Below are positions 17,357-28,265 of a stretch of DNA of 64,000 nucleotides, piece by piece. Where the stretch lies: contig NZ_CP115463.1 in the NCBI RefSeq assembly GCF_027912495.1, positions 3,050,501 to 3,114,500 of the forward strand, given 5' to 3'. The stretch comes from Caulobacter sp. NIBR1757 (GTDB lineage: Bacteria; Pseudomonadota; Alphaproteobacteria; Caulobacterales; Caulobacteraceae). Below the pieces are notes generated by a model. That model searched no databases. It saw only the letters and a list, made by a program, of their open reading frames with translations, and was not told the DNA's origin. How positions within the stretch are numbered: the first letter of the stretch is position 1; every line of letters starts with the position of its first letter. A program made the position numbers and the translations under genes.

Positions 17357-19561
17357 TTGGGGACGGTCTTGCTTTATCCGATTATCATGTGCGGCGGGGA
17401 CGGAACCCGCCTGTGGCCGGCGTCGAGGCCCGATCGGCCAAAGCCGTTCATTCCCCTGGCCGGCTCCCCGACCCTGTTCGCGCAGACGCTCGGCCGAATC
17501 CGCGCCCTGCCCGACGCCGCGCCCCCGCTCATCGTCGGCGGGGCGGCGCATGCGCGACTGATCGAGGACGCCCTCGCGGAGGCCAGCCTCCCGGGAACGG
17601 TCGTCATCGAGCCGGTCGGCCGCGACAGCGGGCCGGCCATGGCCGCGGCCGCCTGGCTGGTGCGCCAACGGGATCCGGCCGGGGTCTGCCTCTTCCTGGC
17701 AGCCGACCACCATATTCCAGACACCGAGGCCTTCGCGCGGGTCATAGGCCAGGCGGTGGACCAGGCGCTCCTGGGCGGTCTTGTCACCCTGGGCGTGAAG
17801 CCGACCTGGTCATCGACGGCCTACGGCTACATCCGGCCGGTCTCCAGCGCGCACGGGGGCGTTCGCCCGGTCGAGGCCTTCGTCGAGAAGCCGACGCGAG
17901 ACAAGGCGGACAGGCTGATCGCCGACGGCTGCCTGTGGAACTGCGGGATCCTGGTCGCCAGGGCCACGACACTGCTCGAAGAGCTGCAGGCCCATGCGCC
18001 CGAGATTGCCACCGCGGCGGGGGCGGCCGTGGCCGGCGGCCGAACCGAGGCCGGGCATTTCCTGCTGGGCGACGCCTTTCTCGAAGCGCCGAAACTCTCG
18101 ATGGACTTCGCGGTGCTGGAGCACACGGACGTCTGTTTCGTCGTGCCGGCCGATTTCGAATGGTCCGATATCGGCACCTGGGACACGGTGCTGGGCTGTT
18201 CGGTTCGCGACGCCGATGGCAACAACCTGTCGGGCGCGGCCTTCGCCCAGTCGTCATCCGGCTGCCTCATCCAGGCCGGCCCCGGCGTGACGATCGCCGT
18301 GGCCGGCGTCCACAACATCGCCGTCATCGCCGAGCGCGGTCAGGTGATGATCAGCGACCTGGGCCAGGCCGGCGACCTGAAGCGACTGGTCGAACGGGCC
18401 CGGGCCTCCGACCAGCCGTCCCTTCCCCCGCTCGGCGACATTGGCGCGCGGCTCCGCCGCTGGATGGACGTCTCCGCCCTGCCGCTCTGGTGGTCCCTGG
18501 GGGCCGACCACGGGCGCGGCGGGTTCCACGAGACGCTCGGCCTGGATGGCCGACCCTCCGATATCCCGCGGCGGCTGAGGGTTCAGGCCCGCCAGACCCA
18601 CGTCTTCGCCCAGGCCGGCGGCCGGGGCTGGAGCGGTCCCTGGCGCCAGGCGGTGGATCACGGCCTGAGCTACCTGCAAGCTGCCTACAGACGGCCGGAC
18701 GGCCTGTACCGGACCCAGGTCAGCGAGACCGGCGGCGTCCTGGACGATACCGCCCTGCTCTACGATCAGGCCTTCGTCCTGCTCGCTCTGGCGACCGCCG
18801 CCGGCGCCGGGGTCGAGCCCGGGCGCCTGGAGGAAGACGCCCTCCAACTGTTGTCGGGCATCGATCGGACCTTCGGCCATGACCGGGGCGGGTGGCGGGA
18901 ACAGGCTGCATCACCGTTTCAGGCCAACCCCCACATGCACCTTCTGGAGGCCTGCCTGGCCTGGATGGCGGTCAGCGCCGACCCGCGCTGGCTGGAAACG
19001 GCGGGCCGGATCGTCGCGCTGGCGCGCGACCGGCTCATTGACCCGGCCGGCGGCTTCCTGGGCGAGCATTTCGATGCGGACTGGACGCTGGCCGGGGAGC
19101 CCGGTCGGCAAACCGTCGAGCCCGGGCATCAGTTCGAGTGGGCCTTCCTTCTCGGTCGTTGGGTGATGATCACCGGCGACCAGAACCTGCGTCAGGTCCC
19201 GGGCCGGCTGTATGCGGCGGGCCAGCGCGGCCTGGATCGGCGCCGCGGCGTGGCCTGCGACGAGATGAACACCGATCTCGGCATCACCCGCTCGACGGCC
19301 AGGCTCTGGCCCCAGTGCGAATGGATCAAGGCCTCCATTCTGCTGGCGGGCCTGGAGCCGGATCGCCGCGACATCCATCAGACGGAAGCTGCCCAGGCCG
19401 CCACGGGCCTGTTCCGCTATCTGGAGACCAACATCGCCGGACTCTACCGGGACCGCATGGACATCACCGGCCAATTCCGGATCGAGGATGCGCCGGCAAG
19501 TTCGCTCTACCACATCGCCGGCGCCGTCGAGACGATCCAAGCCGGACTGGACCTTCGTTGA
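17357..19561 (+). CDS. Mannose-1-phosphate guanylyltransferase fused to AGE-family isomerase
   Basis: A 734-residue two-domain protein. The N-terminal ~300 residues are a nucleotidyltransferase: IIMCGGDGTRLWPASRPDRPKP (pyrophosphorylase loop), FLAADHHIPD, FVEKPTRDKAD, and EWSDIGTWDTVL near the end of the domain. Instead of the usual cupin isomerase, residues ~350-734 form an alpha/alpha barrel of the N-acylglucosamine 2-epimerase type, with NPHMHLLEA, EPGHQFEWAFLL and CEWIKASI. A mannose-6-phosphate isomerase role is inferred. The protein could thus supply GDP-mannose, with an external phosphomannomutase. The start is TTG 17357 (TTG 17369 is also possible). The stop overlaps the kinase start. 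Confidence 0.85.
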   Translation: MGTVLLYPIIMCGGDGTRLWPASRPDRPKPFIPLAGSPTLFAQTLGRIRALPDAAPPLIVGGAAHARLIEDALAEASLPGTVVIEPVGRDSGPAMAAAAWLVRQRDPAGVCLFLAADHHIPDTEAFARVIGQAVDQALLGGLVTLGVKPTWSSTAYGYIRPVSSAHGGVRPVEAFVEKPTRDKADRLIADGCLWNCGILVARATTLLEELQAHAPEIATAAGAAVAGGRTEAGHFLLGDAFLEAPKLSMDFAVLEHTDVCFVVPADFEWSDIGTWDTVLGCSVRDADGNNLSGAAFAQSSSGCLIQAGPGVTIAVAGVHNIAVIAERGQVMISDLGQAGDLKRLVERARASDQPSLPPLGDIGARLRRWMDVSALPLWWSLGADHGRGGFHETLGLDGRPSDIPRRLRVQARQTHVFAQAGGRGWSGPWRQAVDHGLSYLQAAYRRPDGLYRTQVSETGGVLDDTALLYDQAFVLLALATAAGAGVEPGRLEEDALQLLSGIDRTFGHDRGGWREQAASPFQANPHMHLLEACLAWMAVSADPRWLETAGRIVALARDRLIDPAGGFLGEHFDADWTLAGEPGRQTVEPGHQFEWAFLLGRWVMITGDQNLRQVPGRLYAAGQRGLDRRRGVACDEMNTDLGITRSTARLWPQCEWIKASILLAGLEPDRRDIHQTEAAQAATGLFRYLETNIAGLYRDRMDITGQFRIEDAPASSLYHIAGAVETIQAGLDLR

Positions 19562-20448
19562 CCCGCCTCTTCGCCGCCATCGAGACCGGCGGCACCAAGA
19601 TCGTCTGCCGGGTAACGGGCGCCGACGGTCGGCAGGTCGGCGAGACCCGCCTGCCGACCACCACCCCGCAGGCCGCCTTCGCCGAACTCACCGAAGCCAT
19701 CGCCGGCATGATCGGCGACCGCCCGCTGGCCGCCATCGGCATCGCCAGCTTCGGCCCCATCCGCATCGACCCCGCCGCTCCCGACTACGGCGCCATGCTG
19801 GCCACCTCCAAGCCGGGCTGGTCCGGCTTCAACCTGGTCGCCGCCCTCAAGCCCCACTTCGACGTCCCCATCGCCATCGACACGGACGTCGGCGCCGCCG
19901 CCCTGGCCGAACAGGCCATGGGCGCCGGCCAGGGCGCCCGGGCGGTCGCCTATGTCACCATCGGCACCGGCATCGGCGGCGGCCTGGCCCAGGATGGCGT
20001 GACGCTGAAGGGCGCCCTGCATCCGGAGATCGGCCATCTCCCCGTCCGCCGCGTCCCCGGCGACGACATCGCCAGCCGCTGCCCCTTCCATGCCTCCTGC
20101 GCCGAAGGCCTGGCCGCCGGCCCCGCCGTCGGCGCACGCCTTGCGCCCGGCGAGCGCCTCGCCGACCGGCCCGACGTGGCGGCCCTCGTCACCGACTACC
20201 TCGGCCAGCTCTGCGCCAGCCTGGTCATGGCCTGGTCCCCCGACCGCATCGTGCTCGGCGGCGGGGTGATGACCGGCTCCGGCCTCGCCCCCGCCATCGC
20301 CGGGCACATGCTGGCCGAGATCGGCGACTACGGCGTCGCCGACGCCGTGCGCCGCCCGGGGTTCCTGGTCCCTGCGGCGCTGGAACATGCCGGCCTCGAA
20401 GGGGCGCTCATCCTGGCGCGTCAGGCCGACGGCCGCGTCACCACATAG
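19558..20448 (+). CDS. ROK family fructokinase
   Basis: A 296-residue ROK sugar kinase, probably phosphorylating fructose to fructose-6-phosphate. It has the phosphate loop AAIETGGTKIV, the catalytic Asp region IAIDTDVGAAALAEQ and TIGTGIGGGL. The ROK zinc site is EIGHLPVRR, then CPFHASCAEGLAAGPAV, the form found in ROK fructokinases. TTG 19558 overlaps the upstream stop (TTGA); earlier starts lie inside the upstream gene and are rejected. Coupling to the isomerase/guanylyltransferase fits a fructose to mannose-6-phosphate route. The 3' end overlaps the convergent gene by 28 bp. Confidence 0.88.
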   Translation: MTRLFAAIETGGTKIVCRVTGADGRQVGETRLPTTTPQAAFAELTEAIAGMIGDRPLAAIGIASFGPIRIDPAAPDYGAMLATSKPGWSGFNLVAALKPHFDVPIAIDTDVGAAALAEQAMGAGQGARAVAYVTIGTGIGGGLAQDGVTLKGALHPEIGHLPVRRVPGDDIASRCPFHASCAEGLAAGPAVGARLAPGERLADRPDVAALVTDYLGQLCASLVMAWSPDRIVLGGGVMTGSGLAPAIAGHMLAEIGDYGVADAVRRPGFLVPAALEHAGLEGALILARQADGRVTT

Positions 20449-20831
20449 GCGAACACCGCCACCAGCACGACGCCGACGCCGCCCACCACCCAGACGTTGT
20501 GATAGGTCAGCGCCAGGGCCGTCCAGCTGCCCCCCATCGCCAACCCCGACGCCGCCTTGGCCGGAACGGGGATGGCCTGCCGCTCCTCCCAGGCGATCAG
20601 CAACGGCCCGAACCGCGCATGCCGCCGCAACCGCTCGGCCCACTCCGGCGCACTGGCTGTGAAGGCCCAGAGGGCGACCAGCAGGAAGGGCGTCGTCGGC
20701 AACAGGGGCAGGAACGCCCCCGCCGTCGCCAGGGCCACCATCACGATGCCGAGCCCCCGCAGCAGATACCGCTTCAGCGGACTGATCGGCTTGCCGCGCG
20801 GTGGCGGATCGGGGAGCTCGGGCGCGTTCAT
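20421..20831 (-). CDS. YbaN/DUF454 family inner membrane protein
   Basis: A 136-residue membrane protein of the YbaN (DUF454) family. After a proline-rich start comes LLRGLGIVMVALATAGAFLPLLPTTP, containing the family LPTTPF signature. Then LLVALWAFTASAPE, ARFGPLLIAWEE and a C-terminal hydrophobic pair, WVVGGVGVVLVAVFAYVV. The molecular role of the family is unknown. It is convergent with the ROK kinase (28 bp overlap) and has a 271-bp upstream region holding a perfect palindrome. Confidence 0.85.
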   Translation of the reverse strand: MNAPELPDPPPRGKPISPLKRYLLRGLGIVMVALATAGAFLPLLPTTPFLLVALWAFTASAPEWAERLRRHARFGPLLIAWEERQAIPVPAKAASGLAMGGSWTALALTYHNVWVVGGVGVVLVAVFAYVVTRPSA

Positions 20832-20876
20832 CGGGATGCACCCTAGCCTGAAGCCGCCCGGCGAACAGCCCGATGA

Positions 20877-20892
20877 ATATGTCTAGACATAT
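20877..20892. promoter_or_regulatory. Perfect 16-bp palindrome upstream of the DUF454 gene
   Basis: ATATGTCTAGACATAT is a perfect palindrome 46 bp upstream of the DUF454 start codon, where an operator or promoter element would sit. The rest of 20832-21102 shows no gene; it contains short direct repeats of GGGTGGTT near 20950. The binding protein is unknown. Confidence 0.45.
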
Positions 20893-21102
20893 CCAGAATG
20901 GGCCTTTGCGCGCCGATCTGAGGCATCGGCCCGATTCCCCGCGAACCGGGTGGTTTTCGGGTGGTTTCCGATGGGTATTGACGGCGACAAAAGCCGACAC
21001 CCGGTTGGTATCGGGTGGGTCCCAACCTCTTGAAATATCGGTCTATTTTCCAAATGTTCCGGCGACTTTCGTGGTATAATGGGTCAGCTTCGATAAACCA
21101 CC

Positions 21103-22494
21103 CTATGCGCCCTTCGCCTTGCGCCGTTTCATCTCGTCCTTGTCGATCTTCGCCGCCCAGGTCGACACCCCGTTCTTCAGGTCGGCCGGCGTCAGCACCA
21201 GCGGCTCCCACAGCGGGGCGCCAACCACATTGTGCAGATTGAGCGTCAAGGTCGGCGTCTCGCCCATCTGGAAGTCCAGCATGCCGAAACACACCGTCTT
21301 GCCCCACACCGGCCGCATCCGCACCTCCGGCGTCTGTTCCCAGAAGTCGTTGTCGGGGACCTGGGCCAGGGGTGAGGAGCAGAAGTCGTAGAGGTCGTAG
21401 CCGCCCTCTTCCGAGCGCGGGATGCAGTTGAGTTCGCCCATGTGGGTGTCGCCGCTGAGCAGGACGACGCCCTCGATCCTGGCATCGCGGATGTAGTCGA
21501 AGATCTCGTTCCGCTCGTGCCGATAGGAGGTCCAGCTGTCGCTGCCGGTCTCGGCGAAGGACCAGCCGACGCCGCAGACGATGATCTTGAACGGCGCCTT
21601 GCTGGCCTTGAGCTCGGCCTTCAGCCAGGCTTTCTGGCCCGTCCCCAGCATGGTCTTGGACGGACCGTCGGGATCGCCGGTCGGGTCGCGGTGGTAGCGG
21701 TCGTCGAGGAAGAAGAAGTCGACGCCGCCATGGCTGTGCTTGAAGAAGACGCCCGGCGTCTGGGCCGTGCCGGCCGAGGGGTTGGCCCAGTACTGCTTGA
21801 ACAAGCCGAGCGACTGCTCGCGGATCGGGTTGGTGCGGTCGCCGTCGTTGTAGGCGTAGTCATGGTCGTCCCAGACGGCCAGCTGCGGGGTGGAGCGGAT
21901 CAGCGGCAGCATCCGCTCGACGCTGCGCTGGCGGCGATAGAGGTCGGCGATGCCGCTCGGCTCGGTGGTGTCGGCGTAGATGTTGTCGCCCAGCCAGAAG
22001 AACAGGTCCGGCTCCTGCTCGACCACGGCGTTGAAGATCTTCTGGTCGGCGTCGAACTGGATGCGGCAGCAGCTGCCAAAGCCGACCCGGAAGCTGGCCG
22101 GGCCCCTGGGCGCGGTGCGGGTCTTGAAGGGGACGGGCTGGTAGCGGTCCGGCTTTCCGCCGATCCGCAGGCGGTAATAGTAGGGGGTGGCGGGTTGCAG
22201 TCCGGCGACCTTGAGCACCACGCAGAAGTCGTCGGCGGCGCTGGCGGTGACCGGGGCGCTGACGATCGGGGCCTTGAAATAGCGGTCGGGACTGGCCTCA
22301 ACCGTGACCTCGAAGGCGCCGCTCATCCGGGCCCAGATGGTTATGTGGTCGGGGCCGCCCGGGCCGACCATCGGGCCCTCCAGGCAGCGGGGATAGCCGA
22401 GCACCTGGGCGAAGGCCTTGGGGGCGCTGGCCAGCAGGGCGGCGAGGGTCGTGGCGCCGAAGAGGCCTCGGCGGCCGATGCGCGGTCCGGTCAT
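21103..22494 (-). CDS. phoD: PhoD-like alkaline phosphatase/phosphodiesterase, Tat exported
   Basis: A 463-residue PhoD-family phosphatase, acting outside the cytoplasm with Ca/Fe cofactors in known members. ATG 22494 gives a Tat signal: RRGLFGATTLAALLAS followed by AFAQ. The N-terminal PhoD domain contains HITIWARMSG. The metal and active-site segments are VGFGSCCRIQFDA, FFWLGDNIYADT, LAVWDDHDYAYNDGDR and LLSGDTHMGEL. A longer frame upstream to 22596 lies in the preceding gene and is rejected. It lies 10 bp after the inositol-monophosphatase-like gene on the same strand, so it probably releases phosphate from phosphoesters for the inositol pathway. Confidence 0.9.
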   Translation of the reverse strand: MTGPRIGRRGLFGATTLAALLASAPKAFAQVLGYPRCLEGPMVGPGGPDHITIWARMSGAFEVTVEASPDRYFKAPIVSAPVTASAADDFCVVLKVAGLQPATPYYYRLRIGGKPDRYQPVPFKTRTAPRGPASFRVGFGSCCRIQFDADQKIFNAVVEQEPDLFFWLGDNIYADTTEPSGIADLYRRQRSVERMLPLIRSTPQLAVWDDHDYAYNDGDRTNPIREQSLGLFKQYWANPSAGTAQTPGVFFKHSHGGVDFFFLDDRYHRDPTGDPDGPSKTMLGTGQKAWLKAELKASKAPFKIIVCGVGWSFAETGSDSWTSYRHERNEIFDYIRDARIEGVVLLSGDTHMGELNCIPRSEEGGYDLYDFCSSPLAQVPDNDFWEQTPEVRMRPVWGKTVCFGMLDFQMGETPTLTLNLHNVVGAPLWEPLVLTPADLKNGVSTWAAKIDKDEMKRRKAKGA

Positions 22495-22504
22495 GGTGGT
22501 TTCC

Positions 22505-23296
22505 CTACTGTGGGCGAATGGCTTCGAGGATCTGGTCGTGAAGGATGGCGTTGGTCCCCAGGACCGTGCCGTTGTGGAGGTCGAGCGGGCCGCCAAGGGT
22601 GTCGGTGACGATGCCGCCGGCCTCGCGCACCAGGATGGCCCCGGCGCCCATGTCCCAGGCGCTGACCTTCTGCTCCCAGTAGGCCTCGAACCGGCCGCAG
22701 GAGACCCAGGCCAGATCGATGGCCCCCGCGCCCAGCCGCCGGATGCCGGCCACCCGGTGGGTCAGGGCGGCCATCTCGTTGCGGAACCGCTCGTGCTCCG
22801 GCTTGGCGGCAAACGGGATGCCGACGGCGAGAACGGCGTCTTCAAGTTTGTCGCGGGTCGAGACGCGGATGGCCTTGTCGTTGAGAAAGGCCCCCTGCCC
22901 CAGCTCGGCGCGGAACATCTCGTTCAGGGCCGGGCACCAGGTGACCCCGGCGATGACCTCGCCCTGCCGGGCCAGGGCGATGTTCACCGCCCACAGCGGG
23001 GTATTGGTCAGGAAGTTGGTGGTGCCGTCGAGCGGATCGACGACCCAGACATGGTCCGGATCGGAGCCGGGAATCAGCCCGCCCTCCTCGCCGAGGAAGC
23101 CATAGGTCGGGGCGAAGGCCTCCAGGTGACGACGCACCGTCTCCTCGGCCTTGACGTCGGCGGCCGAGAAGAAGTCGGAGACGCCCTTGCGCTCGATGGT
23201 CAGGGTGGCCAGCGTCCGCTGGTCGGCGACAAGGCCGGCGCCGGCGTCATGCGCCGCCGACAGCATGGCCTGAAGGGTCTTGGAAGGCGTGCTCAT
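22505..23296 (-). CDS. Inositol monophosphatase family protein
   Basis: A 263-residue Mg-dependent phosphatase of the IMPase/SuhB fold. It shows FLGEEGG (motif A glutamates), VWVVDPLDGTTNFL (metal-binding DPLDGT) and SAWDMGAGAILVREAGG (C-terminal WDMAAG-type motif). It would remove the last phosphate of inositol phosphates. Relatives also act on other sugar phosphates. ATG 23296 overlaps the stop of the transporter gene (ATGA), so both are co-translated, and PhoD follows. This coupling to a transporter of the organophosphate type is notable. Confidence 0.9.
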   Translation of the reverse strand: MSTPSKTLQAMLSAAHDAGAGLVADQRTLATLTIERKGVSDFFSAADVKAEETVRRHLEAFAPTYGFLGEEGGLIPGSDPDHVWVVDPLDGTTNFLTNTPLWAVNIALARQGEVIAGVTWCPALNEMFRAELGQGAFLNDKAIRVSTRDKLEDAVLAVGIPFAAKPEHERFRNEMAALTHRVAGIRRLGAGAIDLAWVSCGRFEAYWEQKVSAWDMGAGAILVREAGGIVTDTLGGPLDLHNGTVLGTNAILHDQILEAIRPQ

Positions 23297-24645
23297 CAGT
23301 CCCTCAGTTTCACTTTCCACAGGCTGGTGGCCAGGATCAGGGAGGCGACCGAACAGCCGATCCAGAACAGGATCGAGGGGCCGAAGTCGTAGATCTTGAC
23401 CCCATCGACGGTCTTCATGCCGGCCTCGATCAGGCCGCCGGAGATGTTCTCCTGGATGGCGGCGCCGATGTAGCTGAACACCCCGATCATGCCGAGCGCC
23501 GCCCCCGACACCCGCTTGGGACAGATGTCGGTGGCGAACAGGCCGCCGACGCTGGTCACCAGGCCGGTCAGGCCAAGGCCGAACAGGGCCAGGCCGAAGG
23601 ACAGCACCCAGACGTTGGTGGGCCCGAAGAAGATGATCAGCAGGCCGACGATCTCCATGATGCCGAAGATCAGGTTGGCCGGCGGCCGGCGAGCCTTGAA
23701 GAACTTGTCGGAGACGTAGCCGAAGGCCACGGCGCCGACGATGCCGGTGACGGTGTTGATGGTCAGCAGGCTGGCCGCCTCGACCAGGGAATAGCCGCGG
23801 CCCTCCTGGAGGTAGAGGACGCCCCAGCTGTTGATGGCGTAGCGGGTGACGTACATCAGGGCGCTGGAGACGGCGAGCACCCAGACGGCGGGGATGGCCA
23901 GGATCGACAGCTGGGTCTTCCACAGGCTGGTGGTCGGCGGCGGCGGCGCGGCCTGGTCCCACTCGTCATGGCGCCAGACCGAAACCTTCGGCAGGCCGAA
24001 GGTCTGCGGCCGGTCCTTCATCAGCCACAGGCAACCCAGCGCCGTAACCACGCAGAGCGCGCCCGGCCCCCAGAAGCCTGCCCGCCAGCCAAGCGCCGAG
24101 ACCAGGGCCCCGGTGACCAGGAAGGTCAGGCCTTCGCCGATCGAGTGGGCCGTGCTCCAGATGCCGTAGAAGCGGCCGCGCTCATGGTTGGAGAACCAGT
24201 GGGACAGGCCGACGACGCTGGCCGGGGCCCCGAAAGACTGGAACCAGCCGTTCAGCCCCCACAGCGCCACCGCCACCCACAGCACGACGTTGAAGCCCAT
24301 GCCGATATTGACCAGGGCCGAGACCAGGATGCCGAAGGCCAGGAACATGCGCGGGTTCAGGTGATCCGACAGGAAGCCATTGGTCAGCTTGCCGAAGGCG
24401 TAGGTGTAGAAGAAGGCCGAGCCGATCAGGCCGAGTTCCGTGGGCGTGAAGATGCCGGCGTCGATCAGCGGCTTCTTCACCACCCCCAGCGCCAGCCGGC
24501 ATGTGTAGGCCAGGCCATAGCCGCCGGTGATGGCCAGCATGACCATCAGCCGGTTGTGGCGGAATATCCTGTCGATCCGCTCCCGGTCGGTCAGCGGCGG
24601 GGCGTCGGGCCCCGGCGCGAAGGCCCTGATGAGGTTGCTGAACAC
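23296..24645 (-). CDS. MFS transporter, organophosphate:phosphate antiporter-like
   Basis: A 449-residue major facilitator protein with about 12 membrane segments. It resembles the GlpT/UhpT/UhpC (OPA) branch. GYGLAYTCRLALGVVKKPL stands where OPA members carry the RYNF-like segment, and SDHLNPRMFLAFGIL is the loop 2-3 motif. WFQSFGAPASVVGLSHWF, SNHERGRFYGIWSTAHSIGE and INSWGVLYLQEGRGYS also match. GTG 24645 has GGGAGGGAC upstream and beats the longer frame. The context (iolB upstream, inositol phosphatase coupled downstream) suggests import of inositol phosphate or inositol. The substrate is inferred only. Confidence 0.85.
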   Translation of the reverse strand: MFSNLIRAFAPGPDAPPLTDRERIDRIFRHNRLMVMLAITGGYGLAYTCRLALGVVKKPLIDAGIFTPTELGLIGSAFFYTYAFGKLTNGFLSDHLNPRMFLAFGILVSALVNIGMGFNVVLWVAVALWGLNGWFQSFGAPASVVGLSHWFSNHERGRFYGIWSTAHSIGEGLTFLVTGALVSALGWRAGFWGPGALCVVTALGCLWLMKDRPQTFGLPKVSVWRHDEWDQAAPPPPTTSLWKTQLSILAIPAVWVLAVSSALMYVTRYAINSWGVLYLQEGRGYSLVEAASLLTINTVTGIVGAVAFGYVSDKFFKARRPPANLIFGIMEIVGLLIIFFGPTNVWVLSFGLALFGLGLTGLVTSVGGLFATDICPKRVSGAALGMIGVFSYIGAAIQENISGGLIEAGMKTVDGVKIYDFGPSILFWIGCSVASLILATSLWKVKLRD

Positions 24646-24719
24646 TCTGCCGTCCCTCCCCGATTCTTCGTTTGGTCCGCTCCAACGAGCCTGGACCATG
24701 ATCCTGTGACAGTCCGGTC

Positions 24720-25523
24720 TCAGGTCTTTTTCGCGATCCAGTCGTGGGCCGGGTCGTTGCGGAAAATCCACTGCCGCTTCGGGCCGGCCATGACGTTCAG
24801 GTAGTAGAGGTCGTAGCCGTGGGGGGCGCCCACGGGGTGATAGCCGCGCGGCACCATGACCACGTCGCCGTCCTGCACGCAGACTGTCTCGTCCAGGCTA
24901 CGGTCGTCGGTGTAGACGCGCTGGAAGGCGAAGCCCTGCGGCGGATTGAGCCGGTGGTAGTAGGTCTCCTCCAGCGCCGTTTCCTCGCCGGCCGTGGCGG
25001 TGTCGTGCTTATGCGGCGGATAGCTGGACCAGTGGCCGCCGGGGGTGATGACCTCGACCACCAGCAGGCTGTCGGCGGGTTCGGTCTCCGGCAGGATGTT
25101 GCGGACGTAGCGGGTGTTGGTCCCGGAACCCCGGACCTCGCGGCTCATCTTCGTCGGCTCGATGACCCGGGAAGCGCCCTGCCCCGTGCCCGGCGCCGAA
25201 CAGACGGCCAGTTCGACGGCGCCCTGGGCGGTGACCGACCAGGCCTGGCCGGCGGGGACGTAGACAGCGGCCGGGGCGGCGTCCTCGAAGACGCTGGCGC
25301 GGCCTCCCAGGCCCTTGTGGGTCTCGGTCCCGACGGTGATGTCGGCCTTGCCGGTCAGGACGACCAGACAGGTCTCGCGCATCCCGGCCGCTTCACTGGC
25401 CGACTGGCCGTCGGCGAGGTTCACGACCTTGAAGCCGACATGATCCCAGCCGGCGCTTTCCGGGGTTACCTCAAGCACCGTGCCGGCGGTGTCTGGGGCG
25501 TGGGGGCGAACGAGGAGGGTCAT
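24720..25523 (-). CDS. iolB: 5-deoxy-glucuronate isomerase
   Basis: A 267-residue bicupin enzyme of myo-inositol catabolism, converting 5-deoxy-D-glucuronate to 5-dehydro-2-deoxy-D-gluconate. The second cupin carries HWSSYPPHKHDTA (metal histidines) and later VMVPRGYHPVGAPHGYDLYYLNVMAG, typical of IolB. Length matches the family. ATG 25523 lies 1 bp from the iolE stop, with GGAGGG-like bases upstream, so it belongs to the iolC-D-E-B run. A 74-bp gap follows before the transporter. Confidence 0.95.
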   Translation of the reverse strand: MTLLVRPHAPDTAGTVLEVTPESAGWDHVGFKVVNLADGQSASEAAGMRETCLVVLTGKADITVGTETHKGLGGRASVFEDAAPAAVYVPAGQAWSVTAQGAVELAVCSAPGTGQGASRVIEPTKMSREVRGSGTNTRYVRNILPETEPADSLLVVEVITPGGHWSSYPPHKHDTATAGEETALEETYYHRLNPPQGFAFQRVYTDDRSLDETVCVQDGDVVMVPRGYHPVGAPHGYDLYYLNVMAGPKRQWIFRNDPAHDWIAKKT

Positions 25524-25524
25524 T

Positions 25525-26424
25525 TCACGCGGCCTTCTTCAGGCCGGCCGCCTCGGCTTCGCGCTCCAGCGTGCGTAAGCCCAGGTCGGCATAGGTTTTG
25601 GGGTCGGCCAGCGCCGGGTCCTGCTCGGCCTCGATGATGATCCAGCCGCTGTAGCCGATGTCCGACAGGGCCCGCATGATCTTGCCGTAGTCAAGGCCGC
25701 CGTCCCCGGGGACGGTGAACATCCCGGCCAGCACGCCATCGAGGAAGCTGGCCCCGGCCTCGCGCACCGTCTTGTGGGTGGCGCGGCGGATGTCCTTGCA
25801 GTGGATGTGGGCGATGCGGTCCGGATGGGCCTTGATGACCTCAGCGGGGTTGATGCCGCCCAGCGCCGCGTGGCCGGTGTCGAGGGTCAGGCCGACACTG
25901 GGTCCGGTGTGACGGATGAAGGCGTCGAGGTCGGAGGCGCGCTCGACCACGGTGCCCAGATGGTGGTGATAGGCGAAGCGCAGGCCTTGCGCGGCGATGT
26001 AGTCGGCGACCGTGGTCAGCCGTTCGCCGAACTGCTTCCAACCGGCTTCGTCGAGGACGGGGGTCTGCGTCATCGGGACCGACCGGGCGCCATGGATGGC
26101 GTTGGATGTCTCGGCGTGGACGAAGACGGTGCTGCCCATGGCCTTCAGCAGGACCAGGTGATCCTGCAGGGCGGCGATCTCAGCCTCGGCGTCGTGGACA
26201 AGCAGATTGCCGCTGTACCAGCCGCCGACCAGGTCGAGGCCGTAGCTGCCCAGCAGGGGTTTCAGGGTCGCCGCGTCGCGTGGGAACTTGCCGCCCAGTT
26301 CGACGCCGCTGAAGCCGACGTCGCGGATGTCGGCGAGAATCGAGTCCAGGGGCGTGTCGCCGCCCAGTTCGGGCATGTCGTCGTTGGCCCAGGCGATGGG
26401 GCTGACGCCGAAACGGATGGTCAT
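25525..26424 (-). CDS. iolE: Myo-inosose-2 dehydratase
   Basis: A 299-residue TIM-barrel enzyme removing water from 2-keto-myo-inositol (inosose). ATG 26424 gives the family N-terminus FGVSPIAWANDDMPELGG. GFSGVELGGKFP, GLRFAYHHHLGT, LTLDTGHAALGG and AHIHCKDIR carry the metal-binding glutamate, histidine and aspartate residues of the xylose-isomerase-like fold. The long frame upstream overlaps iolD in another frame and is not coding. It is separated from iolD by 2 bp and nearly abuts iolB. Confidence 0.95.
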   Translation of the reverse strand: MTIRFGVSPIAWANDDMPELGGDTPLDSILADIRDVGFSGVELGGKFPRDAATLKPLLGSYGLDLVGGWYSGNLLVHDAEAEIAALQDHLVLLKAMGSTVFVHAETSNAIHGARSVPMTQTPVLDEAGWKQFGERLTTVADYIAAQGLRFAYHHHLGTVVERASDLDAFIRHTGPSVGLTLDTGHAALGGINPAEVIKAHPDRIAHIHCKDIRRATHKTVREAGASFLDGVLAGMFTVPGDGGLDYGKIMRALSDIGYSGWIIIEAEQDPALADPKTYADLGLRTLEREAEAAGLKKAA

Positions 26425-26426
26425 GA

Positions 26427-28261
<1,835 letters not shown>

Positions 28262-28265
<4 letters not shown>

